Shown here: positions 1-8,124 of the stretch, piece after piece
Position numbering within the stretch: position 1 is the stretch's first letter
Layout of the letters: every line of letters begins with the position of its first letter
Source: Flavobacterium macacae
Lineage (GTDB): Bacteria; Bacteroidota; Bacteroidia; Flavobacteriales; Flavobacteriaceae
Reading direction: 5' to 3'
NCBI RefSeq assembly: GCF_003865365.1
Contig: NZ_RQVR01000018.1
Coordinates: 1 to 49,189 of the forward strand
DNA: 49,189 nt
Program-made: the position numbers and the translations under genes
Notes under the pieces: model-generated
Told to the model about the DNA's origin: nothing
Database searches by the model: none
What the model saw: the letters and a program-made list of their open reading frames with translations, nothing else

Positions 1-1
1 C

Positions 2-76
2 TACTGGTTTAGAGTAGAATATGTGGAGCAAGGAGTGGCAAAAGAATTTAGAGCGCATTTTTCTCTTAAGAGATAA
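2..76 (+). CDS. 3' end of a T9SS type B cargo protein (partial)
   Basis: Only the last 24 codons lie in the window. The frame is open from base 2 and ends at a TAA. The translated tail contains VEYVEQGVAKEF and ends RAHFSLKR, the usual ending of the gliding motility-associated (type B) C-terminal sorting domain of Flavobacteriia. Such tails target a secreted or surface protein to the type IX secretion system. Nothing can be said about the rest of the protein. A strong terminator follows 21 bases after the stop. The call rests on recognition of the tail alone. Confidence 0.7.
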   Translation, partial: YWFRVEYVEQGVAKEFRAHFSLKR

Positions 77-97
77 TTTATAATTGAATATTAAAAA

Positions 98-126
98 AGG
101 CTTCCTAAATAGGAAGCCTTTTTTTG
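98..126 (+). terminator. Intrinsic terminator of the T9SS cargo gene
   Basis: AGGCTTCCT and AGGAAGCCT form a 9-bp stem around a short AT loop and are followed by a run of T. It lies just downstream of the cargo gene stop. The 198 bases between this hairpin and the next one hold no ORF or motif I can support. Confidence 0.85.
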
Positions 127-324
127 TGCTTGTTATTTTAAAGTCTGAGCGTCGACAAAGTGAGGAGGAAGTTTAAAAGAAACGGATTGTTTGAATTTAG
201 CCCTGATGTTCGAAAATACCCTTTTTGTTCTGGGGTTCAGAACAAAAGATATTTCGAGACAGCAGGAAAATGATTTAAAGGAAACCTTGTGTTTGGCTTC
301 AAATAATAAAACTATTGGGCATAA

Positions 325-353
325 AAGAGCCTCATTTTCATGAGGCTCTTTTT
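325..353. terminator. Bidirectional hairpin terminator downstream of the aminotransferase
   Basis: AAGAGCCTCAT pairs with ATGAGGCTCTT around a TTTC loop. T runs follow on both strands, eight or more on the plus strand and four on the minus strand. It starts four bases beyond the minus-strand aminotransferase stop, so its natural role is to end that transcript. Confidence 0.8.
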
Positions 354-1544
354 TTATTTGTTGTAAGTGATTAGTGCTTCTTTAAGTATTTGCACGGATT
401 TAATCAAATCCTCTTTTTTCAATACATAGGCGATTCGAACTTCGTCTAAACCAACATTTGGCGTGGAGTAAAAACCAGCAGCAGGAGCAACCATTACCGT
501 TTCGCCATTGAAATCATAAGATTCTAAAAGCCATTGTGCAAAATCGTCAGCGCTTTTTACGGGTAATTTTGCAATGCAATAAAAAGCTCCTTTTGGCGTA
601 GCCACTTTTACACCTTCAATTTTTTGAAGTTCTGTGATTAAGGTATCTCGACGGTCTTTATATTCAGTAATAACGTCATCAAAATAACTTTGTGGGGTTT
701 CTAATGCGGCTTCGCTGGCAATTTGAGCATACGTTGGAGGAGAAAGCCGTGCTTGTGCAAATTTCATTGCAGTGGCCATAACTTCTTTATTTTTTGAAAC
801 GATGCAACCGATTCTTGCGCCACACATGCTGTAACGTTTTGAAACAGAATCAATCATAATTGCGTGTTCTTCTAAACCAGGAACGTTCATTACAGAAAAA
901 TGCTCTTCGCCGTCATAAATGAATTCGCGATAAACTTCATCAGCAATTAAAAATAAATCGTGCTTTTTAACGATTTCTGCCAATTGAAGAATTTCTTCTT
1001 TTGAATACAAATAACCGGTAGGGTTTCCAGGATTGCAAATAAGGATTGCTTTTGTTTTTGGCGTAATTAATTTTTCAAAAGCCGAAATAGGAGGCAATGC
1101 AAAACCTTCATCGATTGTTGAAATAACCGGAACCACTTTCACTCCCGAAGAAGTTGAAAATCCGTTGTAATTGGCATAAAAAGGCTCTGGAATTATGATT
1201 TCATTATCTTGATCCATTGTGCTTCCCATTGCAAAAAGCAAGGCTTCTGAACCACCTGTCGTAATGATGATGTCAGCAGTATTTATAGGAAGTCCGTGCG
1301 TTTGGTAATATTGGGATAATTTATTTCTATAGCTTTCAAAACCTGCAGAATGGCTGTATTCTAAAACGGTAATATCTGCATTTTTCACAGCATTTAAAGC
1401 CACGTCAGGTGTTTTAATATCGGGCTGGCCAATATTTAAATGATATACTTTATGTCCTTTCTTTTTTGCTATTTCAGAATAAGGAACCAATTTTCTAATT
1501 GGTGATTCGGGCATTTGCTGACCTTTAGTAGAAATTCTAGGCAT
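354..1544 (-). CDS. PLP-dependent aminotransferase, class I/II (aspartate aminotransferase-like)
   Basis: A 396-residue fold type I aminotransferase that transfers an amino group between an amino acid and a 2-oxo acid in the cytoplasm. The family motifs are in order: the substrate-loop region NIGQPD near residue 38, NPGNPTG near 172, ADEVYREF near 201, and SVSKRYSMCGARIG with the PLP lysine at about residue 236. Length and motif order fit the AspC/AvtA-like group widespread in Flavobacteriia. The exact substrate cannot be read from sequence. It is monocistronic, with its own hairpin downstream and a 14-bp palindrome just upstream of the start. Confidence 0.9.
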   Translation of the reverse strand: MPRISTKGQQMPESPIRKLVPYSEIAKKKGHKVYHLNIGQPDIKTPDVALNAVKNADITVLEYSHSAGFESYRNKLSQYYQTHGLPINTADIIITTGGSEALLFAMGSTMDQDNEIIIPEPFYANYNGFSTSSGVKVVPVISTIDEGFALPPISAFEKLITPKTKAILICNPGNPTGYLYSKEEILQLAEIVKKHDLFLIADEVYREFIYDGEEHFSVMNVPGLEEHAIMIDSVSKRYSMCGARIGCIVSKNKEVMATAMKFAQARLSPPTYAQIASEAALETPQSYFDDVITEYKDRRDTLITELQKIEGVKVATPKGAFYCIAKLPVKSADDFAQWLLESYDFNGETVMVAPAAGFYSTPNVGLDEVRIAYVLKKEDLIKSVQILKEALITYNK

Positions 1545-1560
1545 GATTATTTAATTTTGA

Positions 1561-1574
1561 TTGCAAATTTGCAA
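1561..1574. promoter_or_regulatory. Perfect 14-bp palindrome upstream of the aminotransferase
   Basis: TTGCAAATTTGCAA is its own reverse complement and lies 16 bases upstream of the minus-strand start codon, within the expected promoter or leader. It could be an operator. No cognate regulator is encoded next to it, and short AT-rich palindromes can occur by chance. Confidence 0.35.
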
Positions 1575-1670
1575 AATATATTTAAGTAATTGATAGAAAA
1601 AGCACATTGAAAACGATTAATTCGCATAAATTATGTGTTAATTTTTTTTATATTTATATAAATTTTGAGA

Positions 1671-2993
1671 ATGATGGCGAAAAGATTTTCTTTTTTATTC
1701 CTATTAACTCCAATTTTACTTTTGGCTCAAAATTCTTTTGAATGGACTTCAAAAAAAGAAAAAATTTCTATTGACTTTAAGCTGGTTTCAAATTTGATTA
1801 TTCTTCCTGTAAAAATAAACAACGTTGAACTAAATATGATTTTGGATACAGGCTCAGAAAGCTCCATTATTTTTAGCTTACCCGAAAATGATTCAATTGA
1901 ATTTCGTGATGTAAAAAAAATATTTATTAGAGGACTTGGAGAAACCGAAAAGATTGAGGCGTTGTATTCTGTACAAAACAAGCTTGATTTATCAGGTTAC
2001 AAAACTAAAAATTTTCCATTGCTCATTGTTTTAAATCAAGATATAAATATTTCTGAAAGATTAGGTGTTGAAGTGAATGGTATTTTGAATAGCTCTTTTT
2101 TTAAAGGTCGAATTATAGAGATTGATTACATAAAAAAGAAAATGTTGATTCATAAAAATGGTAAGAAACTAAAAAAGAAAAGGCTTGATACATTTGAAAT
2201 AATTCCTGTACGAATTGTCAAAGAGAGACCTTATGTTAATTTAGATGCTAGAATAAATGAAATAGATGTTGCCCTAAATCTTTTGGTTGATATCGGTTTA
2301 AGCGATGGTTTGTGGCTTTTTGAAAAAGACAAAATAAAATCGAATGCTAATTATTTTGAAGATGTTTTAGGCAGAGGATTAAACGGAGAGATTGTCGGCA
2401 AGAAGTCAAGAGTAGATCGTGTACAAATTGCAAACTTTGAATTTAAGGATGCTCTAGTTTCTTATCCATACTCAAAATTCTTTCCGCTTTTTCAATTTTC
2501 TGAAGAAAGAAATGGATCGATTGGAGCAGGGATTTTGTACCGTTTTCATCTTATTTTTGATTACGAACAAAATAGAATATTAATATATCCCAATTCAAAG
2601 TTTTCTGAACCATTTAATTATAATATGAGTGGACTAGAAATTCAGCACAATGGCGTTGAATATTTTAATGAAAAAGTACCCTTGGCAACATCCAAATTAA
2701 ATTCAAGCCAAAATTTAGATGTCTTAGCTAATGGAACTGAAAAATTTTTGTACAAGTTTATTTTAAAACCTGTTTTTGAAGTCGCAACAATTCAAAAAGA
2801 TTCGCCAGCGGCACTTGCCGGAATTTTGGTTGGAGATAAAATCAAAAGAATTAATAAAAAAAATATACAGCGTTATTCGCTACAGCAAATCAATGAGATG
2901 ATGCGTTCTGAAGAAGGAAAATGGATTTACATTGACATTGAAAGAAAAGGTGTTTCCATCGCATTCAAATTCCAACTCAAAAAAATAATCTAA
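1671..2993 (+). CDS. Exported aspartyl protease with C-terminal PDZ domain
   Basis: About 440 residues, starting at ATG 1671 (ATG 1674 is also possible; an upstream TTG at 1665 is less likely). A signal peptide ending near LLLAQ is followed by a retropepsin-like fold. The first catalytic motif is LDTGSESS with Asp59. A second half carries VDIGLSDG with Asp207, which suggests a pepsin-like two-lobed single chain with D-I-G instead of D-T-G. The last ~85 residues form a PDZ domain (DSPAALAGILVGDKI). Bacteroidota encode many such aspartyl protease-PDZ proteins of unknown substrate. It probably acts in the periplasm or at the cell surface. It stands alone between two hairpins. Confidence 0.82.
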   Translation: MMAKRFSFLFLLTPILLLAQNSFEWTSKKEKISIDFKLVSNLIILPVKINNVELNMILDTGSESSIIFSLPENDSIEFRDVKKIFIRGLGETEKIEALYSVQNKLDLSGYKTKNFPLLIVLNQDINISERLGVEVNGILNSSFFKGRIIEIDYIKKKMLIHKNGKKLKKKRLDTFEIIPVRIVKERPYVNLDARINEIDVALNLLVDIGLSDGLWLFEKDKIKSNANYFEDVLGRGLNGEIVGKKSRVDRVQIANFEFKDALVSYPYSKFFPLFQFSEERNGSIGAGILYRFHLIFDYEQNRILIYPNSKFSEPFNYNMSGLEIQHNGVEYFNEKVPLATSKLNSSQNLDVLANGTEKFLYKFILKPVFEVATIQKDSPAALAGILVGDKIKRINKKNIQRYSLQQINEMMRSEEGKWIYIDIERKGVSIAFKFQLKKII

Positions 2994-2995
2994 AA

Positions 2996-3020
2996 AAAAG
3001 TCCGCAGCTTGCGGACTTTT
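2996..3020. terminator. Bidirectional terminator between convergent genes
   Basis: AAAAGTCCGCA pairs with TGCGGACTTTT, with A and T runs on either side, between the stop codons of the plus-strand protease and the minus-strand DUF1573 gene. It can end both transcripts. Confidence 0.85.
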
Positions 3021-3024
3021 AAAT

Positions 3025-3456
3025 TTATGAACTTGGCATCGCCTTTTTCTTTTCCAGTAAATTAACTTCTTCTTTAACGATCACATTTCCGGTAATGCGC
3101 AACGCAATCATACCGCTATCTTTATTAACCGCATTTGAAGTCACCGTAATCGTTTTATTGATCGGCCCTGGATTCATATTGTACTGAACCTCGATTTGGC
3201 CAGTTTTTCCAGGAGCAATCGGCTCTGTGGGTTTTTTTGGAACAGTACAGCCACAGCTCGATTTTGCATCAGAAATCACCAACGGCGCATCTCCGATATT
3301 CTTAAATTCAAAAACCCTCAACCCGTTATCTTCGCCTTTTGCCACCGTGCCATAATCAATAGTTTCTTTTTTGAACTCGATTTTCGGACCCGTTTGAGCC
3401 ATTCCCGAAGCGCTAAATAACACAATTGCCAATACACTCAGTAGTTTTTTCATCAT
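3025..3456 (-). CDS. DUF1573 domain protein, exported
   Basis: 143 residues with an N-terminal signal peptide (ends ASGMAQ). A single DUF1573 (MSP/ASH-like beta sandwich) domain follows. Typical signs are the IDYGTVAKGED segment, FKNIGDAPLVI, and the SSCGCTVP motif, then the PGKTGQIEVQYN and TVTSNA strands. DUF1573 proteins are abundant in Bacteroidota and are exported; their function is not established. The first two codons are both ATG, so the start could be one residue later. It is monocistronic. Confidence 0.88.
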   Translation of the reverse strand: MMKKLLSVLAIVLFSASGMAQTGPKIEFKKETIDYGTVAKGEDNGLRVFEFKNIGDAPLVISDAKSSCGCTVPKKPTEPIAPGKTGQIEVQYNMNPGPINKTITVTSNAVNKDSGMIALRITGNVIVKEEVNLLEKKKAMPSS

Positions 3457-3624
3457 AAAAATTTTTAAATAGTATCTGTAAAATTAAATAGTTTCTCTTA
3501 AAGTGCAAATTATTATTCCTTAATTTTTTAAACTGCCCTTACTTAATTACTTTTGTGCTACGTATTTTACAAAATCCATACCAAATATTTTTTTGGTTTT
3601 GAAGCAAAAGGTCAGTAAAATTTC

Positions 3625-3785
3625 AGCCATTGAAGTTCCCGCTTTCCGCTGCAATCTTTTTCGTTTGTCACCTCGAGCGCTCCCGAAATTTCGGGAGAGA
3701 GGCATTGTGCAAAACGAAAAAGGATTTCCGCTACAATCGGGTCTATTTGAGAAACTTTTCGCATTTTTGTAAACGCCAGAACCAG
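3625..3785. repeat. Non-coding interspersed repeat element with nested palindromes
   Basis: The 356 bases between the DUF1573 start (3456) and the next gene (3813) hold no credible gene. From about 3625 the base composition changes to GC-richer sequence (CCGCTTTCCGCTGCAATC). It contains a perfect 18-bp palindrome, CTCCCGAAATTTCGGGAG (3680-3697). This sits inside a wider imperfect inverted repeat, TTTTTCGTTT near 3658 against AAACGAAAAA near 3713. The composition contrast and folding potential suggest a short interspersed element of the kind common between Flavobacterium genes. A 71-codon minus-strand ORF across it looks spurious. Confidence 0.5.
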
Positions 3786-3812
3786 TGACGCAATCGCACT
3801 TAAAGAAATATT

Positions 3813-4244
3813 TTGGAAAAAGAGCAATTACAGAAAATCATCAAAGTTTTAGAAGCAAATAATTCTAAAGATCAAGCATATTTTGAAGTTTCTTATACAG
3901 ATGGGGAAGAGCATGGAACGTATATTAAAGCGAATAATTCTGGGCTTCAGTTATTTGCCAGTGAATTATTAAATGTTGCATTGAATTCAGAAGAAGTTTT
4001 AAGTACAAACGAAAGAATTACTCATTTTGACAGTACAGAAAATTGGCTTAAAGGTTTGGCATTTTTCGATTATGTCAAAATAATTTCTGAAAAACCTGAA
4101 GAAAATAAAGAAAATGAAATTGAAGATACATGGAAAGATAAGGCGTTGGGACGAGGATGTTTTGCAATTGCAATCATTGCAATAATCATTTTTATTGTAG
4201 GCTTAATTTCTACATATAATTATTTTTTCAATTCACAAGTTTAG
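3813..4244 (+). CDS. Hypothetical protein with C-terminal membrane anchor
   Basis: 143 residues of unrecognised family. The first ~105 residues are hydrophilic and contain SYTDGEEHGTYIKAN. A single strongly hydrophobic helix (about residues 117-135, rich in Ile) lies near the C terminus, followed by a short tail, so the protein is probably tail-anchored in the inner membrane. No methionine codon exists in the frame. An in-frame TAA at 3801 limits the start, which leaves TTG at 3813 as the best choice. The bases AAAGAAATAT before it are identical to those before the valS ATG, consistent with a genuine initiation region. Confidence 0.6.
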   Translation: MEKEQLQKIIKVLEANNSKDQAYFEVSYTDGEEHGTYIKANNSGLQLFASELLNVALNSEEVLSTNERITHFDSTENWLKGLAFFDYVKIISEKPEENKENEIEDTWKDKALGRGCFAIAIIAIIIFIVGLISTYNYFFNSQV

Positions 4245-4294
4245 AGTTTAGCAATTATATTGCCACATAAAATAAAAAACGAACACAAAGAAAT

Positions 4295-6928
4295 ATGACA
4301 ATTCCAGCACAATTCGATGCCAAATCAGTAGAGCAAAAATGGTATGACTACTGGATGAAAAACAATTATTTTCATTCAGAACCAGATCATAGAACACCTT
4401 ATACAATCACCATTCCGCCACCAAACGTAACCGGAGTCTTGCATATGGGACACATGCTGAACAACACGATTCAAGACGTGCTGATTCGCCGTGCGCGATT
4501 AAAAGGCTTCAACGCTTGCTGGGTTCCGGGAACAGATCACGCATCCATTGCCACAGAAGCAAAAGTGGTTGCCAAACTAAAATCCGAAGGAATCAACAAA
4601 AATGATTTGACTCGTGAAGAATTCTTGAAACACGCTTGGGATTGGACTGATAAATACGGTGGCGTAATTCTTGACCAATTAAAAAAACTCGGAGCTTCTT
4701 GCGATTGGGAAAGAACAAAATTCACAATGGATCCAGATATGTCGGCTTCTGTAATCAAATCTTTCGTTGATTTATACAACAAAGGAATGATTTACCGTGG
4801 TTATCGAATGGTAAATTGGGATCCAGAAGCAAAAACAACATTGTCTGACGAAGAAGTAATTTTTGAAGAAAGACAAGGAAAATTATATTTCTTAAAATAC
4901 CAAATCGAAGGAAGTTCTGATTTCTTGACGGTGGCAACCACGCGTCCGGAAACTATTTTTGGAGATACCGCAATTTGTATCAATCCAGAGGATGAGCGCT
5001 TCACACATTTGAAAGGCAAAAAAGCCATTGTTCCCATTGCGGGAAGAGTAATTCCTATTATTGAAGACGAATATGTTGATATCGAATTTGGAACGGGTTG
5101 CTTGAAAGTAACTCCGGCGCACGATATGAACGATAAGACTTTGGGAGACAAACACAATCTTGAAGTAATTGATATTTTCAACGAAGATGCAAGCTTAAAT
5201 TCTTTTGGATTGCATTATCAAGGAAAAGACCGTTTTGTGGTTCGTGAAGAAATCGCAAAAGAATTAGAGGCCAACGGAAGCCTGGCAAAAACGGAAATCC
5301 ACCTTAATAAAGTAGGAACTTCTGAAAGAACAAAAGCCGTAATCGAACCGCGCTTGTCAGACCAATGGTTCTTGAAAATGGAAGAATTGGTAAAACCGGC
5401 AATCAAGGCGGTTTTAGAAACGGAAGAAATTAAATTGTATCCAAAACGTTTCGATAACACCTACCGTCATTGGTTGGAAAACATCCGCGACTGGAATATT
5501 TCGCGCCAGCTTTGGTGGGGACAACAAATTCCGGCTTATTTCTACGGTGATGGAAAAGAAGATTTTGTAGTTGCTGAAACTAAAGAAGAAGCGGTAATCC
5601 TTGCTCAAAAAGTGACAGGAAATGCAGATTTAAAATTTGAAGATTTACACCAAGATGCTGATGCATTAGATACTTGGTTTTCGTCTTGGCTTTGGCCAAT
5701 GGCGGTTTTTGGAGGAATTATGGAACCTGAAAACCAAGATTTCAAATATTATTATCCAACAAATGACTTGGTTACAGGTCCGGATATTTTGTTTTTCTGG
5801 GTAGCCAGAATGATTATTGCAGGTTATGAATATGCGGGAGAAAAACCATTTACAAATGTGTATTTGACGGGAATCGTTAGGGATAAATTAGGTAGAAAAA
5901 TGTCTAAGCAATTAGGAAATTCTCCAGATCCGTTAGACTTGATCGAGAAATTCAGTGCTGACGGCGTTCGTGTAGGCTTGCTTTTGAGCGCTTCTGCAGG
6001 AAACGACATTATGTTTGACGAAGAACTTTGCAACCAAGGAAAAGCGTTTACGAATAAAATTTGGAATGCTTTCCGTTTGATAAAAGGCTGGGAGGTAAGT
6101 GACTCGATTGAGCAACCTGAATCTTCAAAAGTAGCCATCGAATGGTATGAAGCGAAGTTGCAACAAACCTTAGCTGAAATCGAAGATAACTTTGAAAAAT
6201 ATAGAATTTCTGACGCTTTAATGGGAATTTATAAATTGGTTTGGGACGATTTCTGTTCTTGGTTCCTTGAAATGATCAAGCCAGCTTACCAAGCGCCAAT
6301 CGACAGAAAAACGTTTGACAAAGCGATTGTATTGTTGGAAAGCAACTTGAAATTATTGCATCCGTTTATGCCTTTCTTGACCGAAGAAATTTGGCAGATT
6401 ATTGCTGAAAGAACTCCAGAGGAAGCGTTGATTATTTCAACTTGGCCAGAACTAAAAACTTTTGATGCAAAATTAATTGCTGATTTTGATTTTGCTTCTG
6501 AAGTAATTTCTGGAATCAGAACGATTAGAAAAGACAAAAATATTCCGTTTAAGGATGCGATCGAATTGAAAGCGATTAACAATGATAACGTATCAACGCA
6601 TTTTGATTCGATTATTACCAAATTAGGAAATATCAGCTCATTAGAATATGTTTCTGAAGCAGTAAATGGTGCCTTGACGTTCCGTGCAAAATCAAACGAA
6701 TATTTTGTACCGATTAGTGGCGCTATCAATGTGGAAGAAGAAATTGCAAAACTGTCAGAAGAATTAAAATACAACCAAGGTTTCTTGAAATCGGTGCAGG
6801 CCAAATTATCTAACGAGAAATTTGTGAACAATGCTCCTGAAAAAGTGTTGGAAATGGAACGCAAGAAAGAAGCTGATGCATTATCGAAGATTGCGACAAT
6901 TGAACAAAGTTTGGCAAGTTTGAAATAA
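4295..6928 (+). CDS. valS: Valine--tRNA ligase
   Basis: 877 residues, the usual length for bacterial ValRS. It charges tRNA-Val in the cytoplasm. The class I HIGH motif appears as PPNVTGVLHMGHM (about residues 41-53), and the KMSKS loop as GRKMSKQLGNSPDP with the first Lys near 535. The editing domain (TTRPETIFGDTA), the WWGQQIP segment and the anticodon-binding domain are intact. The last ~65 residues form the ValRS coiled-coil arm (AKLSEELKYNQGFLKSVQAK). It begins 50 bases after the preceding hypothetical gene and ends at a terminator. Confidence 0.98.
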   Translation: MTIPAQFDAKSVEQKWYDYWMKNNYFHSEPDHRTPYTITIPPPNVTGVLHMGHMLNNTIQDVLIRRARLKGFNACWVPGTDHASIATEAKVVAKLKSEGINKNDLTREEFLKHAWDWTDKYGGVILDQLKKLGASCDWERTKFTMDPDMSASVIKSFVDLYNKGMIYRGYRMVNWDPEAKTTLSDEEVIFEERQGKLYFLKYQIEGSSDFLTVATTRPETIFGDTAICINPEDERFTHLKGKKAIVPIAGRVIPIIEDEYVDIEFGTGCLKVTPAHDMNDKTLGDKHNLEVIDIFNEDASLNSFGLHYQGKDRFVVREEIAKELEANGSLAKTEIHLNKVGTSERTKAVIEPRLSDQWFLKMEELVKPAIKAVLETEEIKLYPKRFDNTYRHWLENIRDWNISRQLWWGQQIPAYFYGDGKEDFVVAETKEEAVILAQKVTGNADLKFEDLHQDADALDTWFSSWLWPMAVFGGIMEPENQDFKYYYPTNDLVTGPDILFFWVARMIIAGYEYAGEKPFTNVYLTGIVRDKLGRKMSKQLGNSPDPLDLIEKFSADGVRVGLLLSASAGNDIMFDEELCNQGKAFTNKIWNAFRLIKGWEVSDSIEQPESSKVAIEWYEAKLQQTLAEIEDNFEKYRISDALMGIYKLVWDDFCSWFLEMIKPAYQAPIDRKTFDKAIVLLESNLKLLHPFMPFLTEEIWQIIAERTPEEALIISTWPELKTFDAKLIADFDFASEVISGIRTIRKDKNIPFKDAIELKAINNDNVSTHFDSIITKLGNISSLEYVSEAVNGALTFRAKSNEYFVPISGAINVEEEIAKLSEELKYNQGFLKSVQAKLSNEKFVNNAPEKVLEMERKKEADALSKIATIEQSLASLK

Positions 6929-6950
6929 GAACCAAGCCGATATAAAACTA

Positions 6951-6978
6951 AAAAGTCCCGATAATTCGGGACTTTTTT
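6951..6978 (+). terminator. Terminator after valS
   Basis: AAAGTCCCG pairs with CGGGACTTT around a short AT loop, followed by a T run. It sits between the convergent valS and lipoprotein genes and may serve both. Confidence 0.88.
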
Positions 6979-6980
6979 TA

Positions 6981-8048
6981 TTAATAGTATTGTATTTTTC
7001 TTTCTATGACAAAGGTTTGCGTGTCGTTGTTAATGATTGATTTTTTTATCCAATTGCCCTGTTCATCATACTCATATGCATATTTCCTGTTTTCTTGAAC
7101 GTTTCCTTCATTATCAATTCGTTGTAAATGAACCAGATTTTTTTGGTCGTCATATTGGTAGTTAATGATTTGCGGTTTCTGATCTTGAACAGATTGCATC
7201 CATTGAACTAAATTTCCGGCACTATCATATTTAAAAGCTTCTTTTGAGTACTCCTTGTTTTCCAAATCTTCCAATGACTTGCTTTCAATGTTTCCTTTGC
7301 TGTCATAGTTTCTTTTTTCTAGTGAAATTAGATTTCCTTTAGAATCATAGCTTTTTATTTCGGTAATTAACGAATCTTTAAACTGGGTTGCTATTTTATA
7401 AGCCGGAGTATTTGACCTATCAAGTCGTGCCTCTGAAACTTTGTTGTTTTTAGTGTCGTATTCGTAAACATCTTTGTATAAAACTTCATAATCGTTTTGA
7501 AGGGTCGCTTCAATAAGATTACCTTTTTTATCATATTTGTACGTAAATCTTTCCATCAGCTGATCACTTTTGTCAAACAATCTTTTTTGTGTCAAAAGGC
7601 CTTTTTCAAAAGTGTTTACGGTTTTATATATTTGTCTTCCTTCTTTGTCCCTCTTAGAAATTATGGTATTATTCCCTTTGTCAAATGTATATTTAGTTTT
7701 GTAAACTACATCATTGGGCAGGAATTCGTCTTCTGACAGCAATTTGCTTTTATTTTCAAATGTTCTAGTTTTGATTAATTTTCCGTCAGAAAGAAAGCTT
7801 TTTTCAGAAATTAATTGCTTGTTCAAATCAAATTCTAATTCGGTGTCAAAAGTGGCTGAATTTTCTCTTTTTAGGTTTCCTTTAGCGTCACCTCCCACAA
7901 TTTCATAGGACTTTTCTTGAATAGATTTTACCTTTCCGTTTAAATTGTATGTTTTTAAATCATTTTGAAAGGTTGCATTTTCATCTTTTTTATCGCAGGA
8001 AGTCAAAAGTAAAAGGAGTAGAGGAATGGAAGCAATAATTTTTTTCAT
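6981..8048 (-). CDS. Lipoprotein with YD/RHS-like repeats
   Basis: 355 residues. The N terminus MKKIIASIPLLLLLLTSCDK carries a lipobox, so the mature protein should be lipid-anchored at Cys18. The rest is a series of short tyrosine-rich beta repeats in which YDxxGN recurs (YDKKGNLIEA, YDSKGNLISL, YDSAGNLVQW, YDEQGNWIKK). This resembles YD repeats of RHS shells and the toxin_MORN-like repeat proteins of Bacteroidota. There is no RHS core or toxin tip, so a plain exported repeat protein is more likely than a toxin. Function unknown. Confidence 0.75.
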   Translation of the reverse strand: MKKIIASIPLLLLLLTSCDKKDENATFQNDLKTYNLNGKVKSIQEKSYEIVGGDAKGNLKRENSATFDTELEFDLNKQLISEKSFLSDGKLIKTRTFENKSKLLSEDEFLPNDVVYKTKYTFDKGNNTIISKRDKEGRQIYKTVNTFEKGLLTQKRLFDKSDQLMERFTYKYDKKGNLIEATLQNDYEVLYKDVYEYDTKNNKVSEARLDRSNTPAYKIATQFKDSLITEIKSYDSKGNLISLEKRNYDSKGNIESKSLEDLENKEYSKEAFKYDSAGNLVQWMQSVQDQKPQIINYQYDDQKNLVHLQRIDNEGNVQENRKYAYEYDEQGNWIKKSIINNDTQTFVIERKIQYY

Positions 8049-8079
8049 TATATTATTTTGGTTGTTTTTGGTTAAAAAA

Positions 8080-8101
8080 AAATCCGCTGGAAAGCGGATT
8101 T
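8080..8101 (-). terminator. Terminator at the end of the phospholipid-SOD operon
   Basis: AAATCCGCT pairs with AGCGGATTT around a three-base loop. On the minus strand it is followed by nine T. It lies 24 bases after the superoxide dismutase stop and just before the downstream lipoprotein gene, and separates the two. Confidence 0.88.
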
Positions 8102-8124
8102 AAAAATAGGTATTTTTTTCGAGA

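Noticed and set aside
3612..3827. A 71-codon minus-strand ORF
   Set aside because: It lies over the palindromic repeat element, has no domain and overlaps the start of a better-supported plus-strand gene.
6981..8048. An RHS-type toxin
   Set aside because: The YD-like repeats are present, but there is no RHS core, no toxin tip and no immunity gene next to it.
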